This document shows positions 49,840 to 59,814 of a stretch of DNA of 64,000 nt, piece by piece. Each line of letters begins with the position of its first letter. Position 1 is the first letter of the stretch. The notes under the pieces were generated by a model. The model made no database searches and was not told where the DNA came from. It worked only from the letters and a program-made list of their open reading frames with translations. The stretch is from Macrotis lagotis (Eukaryota > Chordata > Mammalia > Peramelemorphia > Peramelidae): positions 223,723,489 through 223,787,488 of the forward strand of contig NC_133661.1 of assembly GCF_037893015.1 (NCBI RefSeq). Direction: 5' to 3'. A program made the position numbers and the translations under genes.

Positions 49840-51345
49840 AATTTGTATTTTGAAGATGGCTAGTAGTTAAAAGTTTATGTATAGAAGTTTCTAGCTATAT
49901 ATGTAAACTGGGACTAAACTGTGGTTATTTGCTTTGAGGGAAAAGCACCTATGTAACATGAGGAAGATAAAATAATGATAATTTGAGATTTCTCTCTGGG
50001 AATCTCTAGCTGTTATGTGAGAAGTATGGAAATGATGGGCAACCTCCTAGCCAAAAAGAGTTGTTTAGTTATTTTAAACATAGTTAATAACTAAATGGGT
50101 TCATTGCAAAAATTTATTTTTATAAAAAAAATTCAGCTCTAGATATGTGAAATCTGTTTATTGCAATGAATTAACAGCATTGTCCTTAGGTACTGAACGA
50201 TTGAATTACCATTTTCCCTGATCTCTCATACTAAACTACCACCTGGCACACTTAGTACTCAAGCCATCTGCAGCTGTGGTTATAGGTAATTGTTATATTA
50301 CAATGTATTGATAATTGACCTGACATCAGCTATGTTAAAATAGAAAGACAATATGCCAATGAAGCCATTAGTCCTATGCGGTTTGATTATTAAATACTGC
50401 AGATGGAGTGAGTGGCCTTTGAAAGAACAACCCTAGCCTCAATTAGGGTGGGATTCTCTTAAAGGAATTCTTCACCTGGCAGACTGGAGCTTGACTCATT
50501 GAAAAAAATTGCCTGTATGACTTTTGCCTGGAAAGGAGATCCAATTCATAAGGGAACATGTCCTTGCGGTCCCTCTTTTCTCTGTAATAACAAACTGCCA
50601 TGTTCATTCCAGGTACATCATAATTAAGTCTCAGATTGGAGCCATTGGAACTCTTATCGTTTAAATTTTAAATAACTGCCAAGTATTTTGTCTTGGCCTT
50701 TTAACGTAGGATGTGAATTTTTATCACAACAAATTCCCCTAAAGAAGGATCAGTATGGCTGTTTATATCAGGTCTATTTTCTTTTAACTGCTTTAAAAGA
50801 GAGATCCATTCTTCAACTAGAATTTTCATTCATTCTACCATGGCCAAAACTAAAATAGAAAATTTTGTTGCAAATTACCTTTTGGATATGTGCAGTTTTA
50901 AAATGCTTTTTCAGTACATTTGTATATACTGTTTGGAGCTTTTGATTACAACTTAATGTGGCACCCACTAAAGAATCTGTGTTATACTGGAACCCAAGTT
51001 CTTATAAAAGGTATTTTGATACTTGCTTAGGATCATACAGTATTAATTCTTGCTCTTTATAGACCTTCTAGTTTTTTCCCTAATTATTGGACCTCTGTTA
51101 TATAGCCATCTCTGTTAGAATATCTCTCTCTGGTTTTTGCTTGTTCAATTTTTTTTTCTCCTTGAGTTTTGTTTCTCTAGCTGTACGTCTCCAAGACAAG
51201 CCTCTTCAGGATGCCAGTCAACTTGGCAGCCAATCATTCTCTGGACTCTGGCTCAATGAAGTTCTTGCTGCAATGCATTCATCTCCAAATGGACCCTGAA
51301 AGGCTGAGAAGAATCTGGTCCCTAGTAATTTGAGGGGGGAATATG
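49840..51345. other. Unassigned sequence
   Basis: AT-rich, no repeat family recognised; the longest frame (70 codons, 51087-51299 plus) shows no known domain. Confidence 0.45.
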
Positions 51346-51880
51346 ATGCAGGAACCATGGGCATAGATAGGGAATGTTGAGTTCAGTTGGAGACATTTTG
51401 TATATGTTTGCATTGCTAAGGGAATCTTCCTTCTTCCTTTATCATCTAAGGCCTGAGAGCCTGACCTTCAATCTGATCTGGATTGCATTCTCTTTTGGTC
51501 AGGAGCAGCCAGGGGTGCAGGTGCTGGAAAAACTAAGACAACCCATAAGAGACCCCTTCCCAAAAGGCAAAATCTCCATTGCAGGTCACTCCCAGGTCAT
51601 ACTCCCCCCATGATCCTTGGGAGAGAATTTAAGGAGATTTAGGAAAGAGGCTTGCTCTTAGCTTTTCCAGCCATTGGGCCTTTTTTTAAATCTCAACTTT
51701 GGGAGAGAATTTAAGAAGATTTAGGGAAGGGGCTTGCTCTTAGCTTTTTCAGCCATTGGGCCTTTTTTTTTTATCTCAACTTTCCTATCACTTTGGTAAC
51801 TTTTTAATGTCTCAATTTTTCTTTCTACACCTGCATTTCCCAGTCTGAATTGAGATTCATCAGAGGTATATCAATGGTTA
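51346..51880 (+). repeat. LTR-like sequence with 82-bp tandem duplication
   Basis: Start TGATGCAGGAACC recalls the start of the LTR at 42858, and the right part (TTCCCAGTCTGAATTGAGAT) recalls the U5 end of that LTR near 43185. Within it, 51617-51698 and 51699-51783 are near-identical copies beginning TTGGGAGAGAATTTAA. No provirus attached; the ends are approximate. Confidence 0.4.
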
Positions 51881-51989
51881 CAATACCAAGATAATACAAC
51901 AAAGACCTGTCAAATTTACATCTATAAATAATAACCAAGAGACAAAATATAATTTCCAGAGTGCTATGGGAAATTTTCTCTTGTGGACA

Positions 51990-52128
51990 ATTTTTTGTTT
52001 GCAAGGCAATGGGATTAAGTGACTTGCTTAAGGTCACATAGCTAACTATTGTCTGAGGCTGGATTTGAACTCTAGTCCTCCCAATTCAGGGGCCAGTACC
52101 ATATCCTCTGCACCACCTAGCTGTCGTC
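51990..52128 (-). mobile_element. tRNA-derived marsupial SINE
   Basis: Reverse copy from TTGTTTGCAAGGCAATGGG to CACCACCTAGCTGTC, followed by a C-run at 52126-52141. Confidence 0.85.
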
Positions 52129-52360
52129 CCCCCCCCCCCCTTTTTGAAGAAAATGTTCCATCATCCAAATGTCTTCATCTCAAGCTAGGTCAGATGTTTG
52201 AGTATTTCTTGGGATGAGTTGTTTATTCATAGACATAAAGCTGTAAAGAAGTAAAGCAATCCAAGAAGGCCATTAAGTCCAACCCCTTCTTCCATTTTAT
52301 AGATAAGCTAACAAGTCCAGGGAGAAGTGATTCTTTATGATCCCAAAAGAATATCATTCT

Positions 52361-52423
52361 GGCTTAAAGTTGAGATTCTTTAAAATTAAGATTTAGGGAT
52401 TTGTAACTTAATTTTTGGCATTC
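52361..52423 (+). repeat. 63-bp dispersed duplication, copy 1
   Basis: Near-identical to 53861-53924, 1.5 kb away in the same orientation; shared text includes TAAAGTTGAGATTCTTTAAA and CTAACTTAATTTTTTGGCATTC-like sequence with few differences. Confidence 0.85.
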
Positions 52424-52484
52424 CAAAATGTTCATTTTCTTATGTTGTAAGTGGTTGCTTCTACCCACTTAATTCCAATCAAGC

Positions 52485-52645
52485 AGGGGTGTCCAACCTT
52501 CTAGCTCTTTTAGGTTGTAATTACCAAAACTCTTTAAGGGTCACATATAAAATTCAATATCCCTGAATATAATACAACCCACACCACTAGGAAGCTTGAA
52601 AAATTTGATGCTTCAAGGGCCCCCAAGGTTTGGCACAGATTGTAT
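52485..52645 (+). mobile_element. hAT-like DNA transposon remnant
   Basis: The left end CAGGGGTGTCCAACCTTCTA followed by GGGTCACATATAAAATTCAA and AAGGGCCCCCAAGGTTTGGC has the layout of small hAT (Charlie-type) elements, whose right end would invert the left. The right terminus is decayed. Confidence 0.45.
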
Positions 52646-52649
52646 ATAC

Positions 52650-53250
52650 GTGATATAAAGTTTAAGGGTTTCCTTATATTTTATTCTAGTCAGCATATCT
52701 AAGTGGCCCATTCAACCTAATCAATTTTAAGTCTTTTTTAAATACTGATTGCAAATGTTTATAAGTGCGAGTTTTGCTGCCCAGGACTTAATCTTCCATT
52801 TATATGTATATATGAAACTTTTTTAAATTCTAAAATAAAACTCAGGAAACTAAAATGTCTTGCCCTGAAATATATTAAAGTCTTTTGGAAATAGAAATTA
52901 TACTAAATTAACTAGTAGAGACTAATATTAAAAATGAAAGCATTATTTGAAACTTAGAAATAAAAAGGGATCATGCCAGAATGTGGGAAGCAATGCATGA
53001 AACTTATTCCCAAAGGAAGTTATCAACTGAAATAGGAATAGCTCAACAATTAGTGGAACTTGAGTCTGATTTTTAGAAATTCTTAGGAATGTAATCACAA
53101 GTAACATCACAGAAGAATGTCTGCTTCAATTTTATTTAACAAGAACTGAACAAAAATATCAATAAGGCAAAGTGTTGTAAAATATCCAGTCAAATCATGT
53201 AAGTTTTGAAACTTTAAACCTACAATGGTTATTAGCAAATAAGCACTTTA
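52650..53250. other. Unassigned AT-rich sequence downstream of the COX8-like gene
   Basis: No gene or repeat recognised. Confidence 0.4.
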
Positions 53251-53265
53251 CTTTGTATGAAAATG

Positions 53266-53271
53266 TTTAAT
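53266..53271 (-). promoter_or_regulatory. Polyadenylation signal ATTAAA of the COX8-like gene
   Basis: ATTAAA on the minus strand, 48 bases beyond the stop codon at 53319-53321: the second most common signal and a normal 3' UTR length for COX8 genes. Confidence 0.6.
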
Positions 53272-53318
53272 TTTTTTGTAAACATTCAGCAAAGGATTCT
53301 TGCTCCCCACCTTCAAAT

Positions 53319-54231
53319 CTAGCCTTTTCTGTACTTGTCCATGTGACTCAACACCCATCCACACGGCATTAACATTGAAGAATAAAGCACAATCAAGGAA
53401 AAGATGGTTTCCTGGAAGAAAAAATTTAAAGATTAATAAACCGGCTAACCCCAGGCCAGCAAAAATCAACCTTTTCTAAATTTTGACATTCCCCCAGTAT
53501 AATGGTGTTTTAATAATTATCTGTTGGTTGAATCAGTGTCTATCATATGTATAAAAGTCTTCCAGAAAGGTGAGTTTATCACTACCTAGAAAGGCTTAAC
53601 TTTTTAAAGAAATATCTGGTTTTAGAAACCAAAGAACGAAGTCCCCTTGCGGTCATTCAAATCATTATAAAAATCGTTATAGATTAACTCCTAAAAAAGT
53701 CCTCCTGGGTTCAAGGCATTCAGAGCTTGATGAAACCTTAAGGTTCAATGTCATCTGGGCCCCGCCCCGCCCCCACTGTCTGGGTCAGGTCGCAGATAAC
53801 GGTTTTCTGAGAGGAGGAGGAGGAGGAGGCTGGGGGACAGGATGCTTGTTTTTGGCTCCTGGTTTAAAGTTGAGATTCTTTAAAATGAATATTTAGGAAT
53901 TGCTAACTTAATTTTTTGGCATTCTGGCATCAATAATAAATGATGGGGAGTCCTAAGGGGGCGCGGGGCGGGTGGCGGGGCCGCCCCACCCCCACGGCCT
54001 CTGTGCCTCCTCCATAACGGCCTTCCCCGCTCCCTCCGGCCCCGGCCCGGGCCGGCCCCGCTCCGGCCTCACCGCGGCATTCACCCGCTCCGCCGGCCCG
54101 CTCCGGGCCTCAGTGGGTCCGGTGGAGTCGACGAACTCGCTGTGCTCCGAACGGCGGCCTCGGCCCGTCCGGGGCGGGCGGCTCCGGCTCCAGCGGGGGC
54201 GCGACGGCACGAACAGCCGCCTCCAAGGCAT
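53319..54231 (-). CDS. Cytochrome c oxidase subunit 8 family protein, divergent, two exons
   Basis: Exon 1 is 54231-54073 (53 codons) and exon 2 is 53411-53319 (30 codons plus stop), joined in phase 0 across a 661-bp intron. The donor is GCG|GTGAGG; the acceptor is a pyrimidine-rich TTTTTTCTTCCAG. Subunit 8 is a single-helix nuclear-encoded subunit of complex IV in the mitochondrial inner membrane. Exon 2 reads ETIFSLIVLYSSMLMP followed by CGWVLSHMDKYRKG. Counting from the exon start, Pro16, Gly18, Trp19, Leu21, Ser22 and His23 fall exactly as in human COX8A (P.GW.LSH), and the exon length (30 against 31) agrees. Exon 1 gives an arginine-rich, acid-poor start (MPWRRLFVPSRPRWSRSRPP) suited to a mitochondrial presequence. 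Oddities: 83 residues against about 70, and the usual Gly at helix position 5 is Ser. LSH favours COX8A over COX8C (PAAYV). The paralog is undecided, so no symbol is given. Confidence 0.78.
53861..53924 (+). repeat. 63-bp dispersed duplication, copy 2
   Basis: Partner of 52361-52423, lying in the intron of the COX8-like gene at the edge of the CpG island. Confidence 0.85.
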
Positions 54232-54700
54232 GGCCTGGCGGGGAGCCGCTGCGGCTGCGGCCCGAGGGGCTGCGGGCCCGGTCCAGCCTGCGGGCCTCGG
54301 GCGGGGATGGCGGCGGCGGCGGCGGGGAGGCCGCGGGACGGCTGGGGCGCGGCTCGGCGCCCCCTTCCAACTGCGCCCTCCCGGGGCCTTCGGGGGCCTG
54401 GGCCAGCGCCCCCCCGGGCGGGGCGGCGGGGAAGAGGCGGCGCGCGGGCCAAGTGCCCCGGGACCTCGCGGGGGCCAGGCCCATGCCGGCCGGTGTCGCA
54501 GCCCGCCAGACGCTTCCGGGCCCGCCGCGCAGGCGCAGAGGGCCGCGGCACGTGACCGCCTGGCCCCGCCCCCGCCCCGCCCCCGCCTGGCCCGGAGCTC
54601 CCCGCCAAGCCCGCCACGTGCCCCCCCCCGGCTGGCCGGGCGGGAGGGACTGAGCCCCAGCGCAGTACCGATCATTTCCGCTCTGTTTCCTCCTGCCCCG
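53940..54700. promoter_or_regulatory. CpG island and promoter of the COX8-like gene
   Basis: The only strongly GC-rich, CpG-rich block of the window, in contrast to its AT-rich surroundings. About 300 bases upstream of the start codon it clusters an ETS/GABP site (CTTCCGGG, 54513-54520), an NRF-1-like site (CGCGCAGGCGCAG, 54526-54538), CACGTGAC (54549-54556), several GC boxes (about 54563-54590) and CACGTG (54615-54620). GABP and NRF-1 are known regulators of nuclear complex IV genes. Long frames on both strands here are by-products of base composition. The island could also serve a plus-strand transcript. Confidence 0.8.
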
Positions 54701-54824
54701 CGGGCATAACCATATAGCTTCTATTTCCCTACTGTCCGTCTCTGATTTCCTTTAGTCTGCTACTTTCCACCGTCCCCATTTGAGTCAGGAGTTCCAATCC
54801 ACTAGGATTCTTTACATATCATTT

Positions 54825-54947
54825 TTTTTTTAATTTTAGAGAGGTTTTATTTGTTTTGTTTTACAATTTTTACCCCATTCTTGCTCCCCCCCCCCCCACA
54901 GAAGGCAGTTTGTTAGTCTTTACATCATTCCCATAGTATGCATTGTA
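54825..54947 (-). mobile_element. 123-bp L1 3' end insertion
   Basis: Reverse L1 3' UTR end: T-rich start, TTTTACAATTTTTACCCC, a C-run at 54886-54898 and ACAGAAGGCAGTTTGTTAGT. Perfect 13-bp duplication TTACATATCATTT at 54812-54824 and 54948-54960. Confidence 0.88.
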
Positions 54948-55264
54948 TTACATATCATTTAAAGTTTTCATCTTTACCTTGGGACACAGAGAATCAGTTC
55001 TACGTGTTTTACATATCTGGTCGCAAATAGTTTACTAGGCTTTTTTTCCCTTGTGAAATGGGAACATTTTACTATTTTTCCTTTTTTTTGTAGCTCTCGC
55101 TATCTATGGTCTCTTCCCTGGCAGACTGCTTTTTGTCTCCTACTCTTTTCAGATTTTTAAGATTCTAGGTAATTTTTTTTAACAAGCATTGCTTGGCCAT
55201 CCCTGAGTCAAAAAAAAAAATCTAGATATCTAAAGCCTTAGACATTAACTCAGAAGACTTGGGT

Positions 55265-55905
55265 TCTAATTCTAGTTCTGTTACTAGCATTTATTGAGAG
55301 CCTCCTCTATACCAGGCACTATGCTGAGCAATGATGATACAAAGGGGGAAAAAAAGCAGTGTCTGTTCTCAAGGACCGCATAGTCTAATGGGGGAAACAA
55401 CATGCAAACCATACATAGAAATGGCTGGAAATAACAGAGGTAAAGCACCAGAAATAACATCAGGAAAGATTTCCTATAGAAGACAGAGTTTTAGCTGGGA
55501 GTTGAAGGAAAACAAAGAATCCAGGAGGTAGAGATGAAGAAGGTCATGGAAGACAGCTAGTGAAAAATACTCAGATTTGGGAGCTGAAGGATCATGTGTT
55601 TGATCACCAGCAGGGAGGCCAGTGTCATTGACTTGCAGAGTCTTGAAGGGGAATAAGGTATAAAAAGATTCAAGGAAGGAAGAGGCCAGGTTATGAAGTA
55701 CTTTAAAAGACAAGATTTTGTGTTTGATTCTGGAGGCAATAGGAAGCTATAGAAATTTATTGAATGAGGAGAGTGACAGGATCAGATCTGCATTTTTTGG
55801 AAGACCATTTTAACAACTGAGTGGAGGATGGATCAGAATAGGGAAGGACTGGAAGCAAGGAGACCAAGCAGAAGTCTATTTCAATACTCATCTTCTCTGG
55901 TCTCA
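55265..55905 (+). mobile_element. Ancient LINE-like repeat (L2/L3 type)
   Basis: Long diverged match to a repeat abundant in mammals. Recognisable in order: GCCTCCTCTATACCAGGCAC, CTCAAGGACCGCATAGTCTA, GGAGGCAATAGGAAGCTATA, then GTGACAGGATCAGATCTGCA. A second, shorter copy of its first part is at 60635-60885. I am not sure which LINE lineage it belongs to. Confidence 0.5.
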
Positions 55906-55959
55906 GTTTGCTTATCCTGATAAAGGGGTTGGATTAGAAGGTAAATTAGAACCTCTCTA

Positions 55960-56448
55960 GCTTCTCTTGTTCTATGATTCTCTGCTCCACCTGGCAAATT
56001 AGATCTATTGTGATTTTTAATGGATCAAGTAACAATCTCCATGGTTGATTACTATTATTCATTTTTTTAAGCCAGGGAAGGACTACACTTTTACCTTTTT
56101 AATAGTGGAATTTGGGGCTTTTTGGACTCCAGATTTTCTTTAGTCCCTCAAAATGCTGACTCAAATTAGGGGTATTAGTCAAACGTAGTTTTGTGTATTT
56201 TACTAAGCACAATAGAAGGATGCAGAAAAATTTGAATTTTGTTGCTAGATACAAACTTGTGTCTATTCTAATCTTTTTTTTTTCCATAGAGGAAGAAACT
56301 TTGACCCAGAGAGCTTAAGTTGGGATCTTGGCCACACAATAAACTAGTGGATGAGATGGGGCTAGAATTAATGTTTTTTTCCCCATCATACTATTATGTC
56401 AAGTAATCATAACCATCCACATATATCTAGTGAAGACATGACGCAAAG
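55960..56448. other. Unassigned sequence
   Basis: AT-rich, no feature recognised. Confidence 0.4.
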
Positions 56449-56584
56449 TAATACTCTTTTATTTATTCTTATTTTATAATTACTAAAATATTCTTGTTTA
56501 AGATAAACAAATACCCCTCCCCCCAAATATAGACCCACATGAGCAATAAAGTAAAGAGAAAAAAATTTTAAAAAATAATAATAA

Positions 56585-56715
56585 TAGGTGCAGCCAGGTG
56601 GTGCAGTGGACGGAGCACCAGCCCTGGAGCCAGGAGCACCTGAGCACCTGAGCCCAAATCCCACCTGTGTGACCCCAGGCAAGCCACCCCAACCCCATTG
56701 CCCTGCAAAACCCTC
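56585..56715 (+). mobile_element. tRNA-derived SINE, T-to-C-skewed copy 1
   Basis: SINE with GGTGCAGTGGACGGAGCACC and tail GGCAAGCCACCCCAACCCC. Against the other copies here, about a dozen T positions read C (for example GAGCCAGGAGCACC for GAGTCAGGAGTACC). A short CACCTGAG duplication is inside. Antisense to the surrounding HAL1. Confidence 0.85.
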
Positions 56716-56751
56716 AAAAAACCCACCCCAAAATAAAATAAAATAATAATA

Positions 56752-56900
56752 GTAGGAGCCGCCTGGTGGCACAGTGGACAGAGCACCAGCCCTAGAGCCA
56801 GGAGCACCTGGGTCTAAATCCAGCCTCAGACACCCAACAATCACCCAGCTGTGTGGCCCCAGGCAAGCCACCCAGCCCCATTTGCCCTGAACCCCCCCCC
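56752..56900 (+). mobile_element. tRNA-derived SINE, T-to-C-skewed copy 2
   Basis: Adjacent copy with the same skew: GACACCCAACAATCACCCAG where other copies read GACACTTAATAATTACCTAG, and GGCCCCAGGCAAGCCACCC for GGCCTTGGGCAAGCCACTT. It ends in a C-run at 56891-56904. Confidence 0.85.
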
Positions 56901-57114
56901 CCCCATAATAATAAAAAATGTGCTTCAGTCTGTGTTCCAACACCTCCAGCTCTCGCAGGTGGATCACATTCTTTATGATAAGTCCATCACAAAAGCTACC
57001 TCCATATTTTTCCATCGTTATTACTGCTGATCGCAGCTCCTCCATTCGTACTTCCCCACTACTGTATGCTATATTTTCTCTCTCTCCTTTCACTCTGTTC
57101 CTTTTCTTAAATGT

Positions 57115-57245
57115 GCTGTAGTGTAGCTGAATGGTGCATCAGACAGATCCCTGGCCTTGGGGCTCACATACCACCCCTGAGGCCCAGCATCCACCCAGCT
57201 CTATGGTCCTAGACAGACCATCCAATCTCAGCCCCTTGCAAGAAG
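57115..57245 (+). mobile_element. Older SINE-derived segment within the HAL1 3' UTR
   Basis: AGCTGAATGGTGCATCAGAC head and CATCCACCCAGCTCTATGGT body are SINE-like but diverged. Probably carried by the HAL1 lineage rather than inserted here; that is inference. Confidence 0.5.
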
Positions 57246-59532
57246 TAAAAAAGAAAGTGTGTTATATCTGACCACTCTCCCCCCATAGTCCATCCTTTCC
57301 TCCATCACTCACATCCTCCCCTTTCCTGTGTCCCCCTTCTCTCCTTCTCACTCTAGATGTCTATACCCCATTGAGTATATATGTTATTTCCTCTCCTAAC
57401 CACCTCTGATGAGAGTGAAGGTTCCCTCTTTCCCCTTTGCCTGCCCCTCTTCCATATCATTGCAATAACTCATTGTAATAAAAAAATCTTATTATATGAA
57501 ATATCTTAGGCTATTCCACCTCTCCTTTTTCTTTCTCCCATTACATTGCCCTTTTAGCCTATATTATATCTTCAAATTCAGTTCTCTCCTGTGCTTTATC
57601 TATAAAAGCTCCTTCTACCCGCTCTCTTAAATGAGAAGGTTCATATGAGTATTATCAGTGTCATTTTTCTATGCAGGAATACATGCAGTTCATCATCATC
57701 ATCAAGTCCCTCATATTTTAACCTTCTCATCCACTCTCTATGCTTCACCTGAGTCCTGTATTTGAAGATCAAACTTTCTGTTCAGCTCTGGCCATTCCAA
57801 CAGGAACATTTGAAATTCCCTGGGTTCATTGAAAGTCCATCTTTTTCCCTGGAAGAGGACATTCAGTTTTGTTGGGTAGTTGATTCTTGGTTGCATGCTG
57901 AGCTCTTTTGCCTCCTGGAATATTATATTCCAAGCCATACAAGATTTTAATGTAGTTGCTGCTAAGTCCTATGTGATCCTGACTGCAGCTCCATGATATT
58001 TGGATTGTGTCCTTCTGGCTGCTTGTAATATTTTCTCTTTGACTTGGGAGTTCTGGAACTTGGCTATAATAATCCTGGGGGTTGTTTTTTTTTTTTTTTG
58101 GATCTCTTTCTTGGGGAGATCAGTGGATTCAATTTCTATTTTGCCCTCTGCTTTTTAGAATATCTGGGCAATTTTCCTGTAGTAATTCTTTGAAAATGAT
58201 GTCAAGGCTCTTTTCCTGATCATGACTTTCAGGTTTTCCAATAATTTTTAAATTATCTTTTCTGAATCTGTTTTCCATATCAGTTGTTTTTTCAATGAGA
58301 TGTTTCACATTTTCTTCTAATTTTTCATTCTTTTAGTTTTGAAGTATTATATCGTTTTTTTAGCAAAGTATTATATCTTGATTTCTTGTAAAATCAGCAG
58401 CTTCCCTCAATTCCATTCTATATCTGAAGGATTTGTTTTCCTCAGAGAGCTTTCTTATCTCTTTTGTCCATCTGGCCAATTCTGCTTTTTAAAGCATTCT
58501 CCTCAATAACTTTTTTGAACTATTTTATCCATTTGACCTGTGCTGGTTTTTAACATGTTATTTTCTTCAGCATTTTTTGGGGATCTCCTTGACTATGCTG
58601 CTGACTTCTTTTTCATGTTTTTCCTGCATCTCTCTCTTTTCCCAATTTTTCTTCTATCTCCCTCACTTAATTTTCAAAATCTTTTTTTTGAGCTCTGTCA
58701 TAGCCTGAGCCCAATTTCTGTTTTTCTTGGAGTCTATAGATGCAGGAACTTGTACTTCCTAATCTTCAGATTGAGTGTTTTGATCCTTCTTGGGATCAGA
58801 GACAAAGTATTTCTCAATGCCATTCCTCTTTTTTCTCTGCCTACTCATTTCTCCAGTCTGTGCCTGGTTTGGGGGTGCTTCCTGAGCTTTCGAGTATTAT
58901 TGGGACACCCCCTCAAACAAGGATCTCCCTGTGTGAAGCTCTGTCTTCCCTTCTGGTCTGTGAATGACCACAAGTGCACCCCCTCTGCCATGGGGCTGAG
59001 GTGGGGGGCTGCTGTTCTTTGGGGGGGGCCTAGACTGCGATCAGGATCTGAATGTGGTCAGAGCCCTAGAGTCCTGTTCCAGGTACATAGGACAGAGCTT
59101 GGCAGTCTCTCTCCTCTCCCTTACCTAGGCTGAGCACTCAAGCCTGGGGGCTCCTGCTTACCAGCTCCGCCTGCTTCTGGTTACTGGATCTAGGCTGCCA
59201 CAGCCAAGCTGCTCGCTAAGTGCCCTGAGGGTTAGGCTTTACAGCTCGCTCTGGCAGAGGTCCCCGCTGATCTTCCCAGTTGTGTCCAGTGCTCCCTGGG
59301 GTGTAGGTGAAGAAACTGCCCCCGCTGCCATGAGTCATGGCTCCCAGTGCTCTGGGGCTGCCTCCAGGAGGCTGAAGTTCCTTCACTCTGGTGGGCCAAC
59401 CGCCTCTAACCCTGTGGAGTGGAGCCTTTCTGCTATTTTCCAGGTTAACTTGGCCTGGAGAACTGCCTCACTGGATCCCTCTGTGGGTTCTGTCTCTTGA
59501 AAATTTAGTTAGAATCCTTATTTTATAAGTTT

Positions 59533-59534
<2 letters not shown>

Positions 59535-59601
<67 letters not shown>

Positions 59602-59602
59602 C
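59535..59602. repeat. (GA)n microsatellite
   Basis: About 33 GA units near the 5' end of the HAL1-type element, probably grown from its TC-rich leader. Confidence 0.96.
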
Positions 59603-59814
59603 GCGCCTAAGAGAGGATCTTCTCCTGTCGCCATCTTGGCTCTGCCAATAATACTCTTTTAATAGAAAAATGTAACTTGCCTCAAACCTTTCTTCTAAGT
59701 TAGGTATTTTTGGTGAGTAGGTACAGGTCCCATTGATTTAAACATAACTTCTAGCACAGCCTTCATTACAGAAATAGTCCCTTAAGTAATGAGAAAATGT
59801 ACATAAAGAAGCAA

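Larger units (their letters stand above)
56462..59648 (-). mobile_element. Full-length HAL1-type element (ORF1-only L1 lineage)
   Basis: Bounded by the perfect 13-bp duplication TAATACTCTTTTA at 56449-56461 and 59649-59661. The sense 5' end at 59648 has GCCAAGATGGCGAC (59627-59640) and a TC-rich start. A GC-rich 5' UTR runs to about 58680, followed by coiled coil and RRM (58650-58100) and the ORF1 C-terminal domain (LSMQPRINYPTKLNVLFQGK, 57738-57938). Next comes a long pyrimidine-rich (plus strand) 3' UTR with a sense G-rich tract near 56515-56525 and an A-rich end. There is no ORF2, which defines HAL1 elements mobilised by L1 in trans. ORF1 is broken by several stops. Three SINE-like segments lie in the 3' UTR. 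Confidence 0.8.

Noticed and set aside
53953-54709. Long overlapping open frames (up to 245 codons) on both strands of the GC-rich block
   Set aside because: They follow from scarcity of stop codons in CpG-island DNA, are low-complexity Pro/Arg/Gly/Ala, and only the short part 54073-54231 joins to a sensible exon.
56407-57093. Minus-strand frame of 228 codons
   Set aside because: It reads through two SINEs and the HAL1 3' UTR; glycine/tryptophan-rich text from SINE antisense, no domain.
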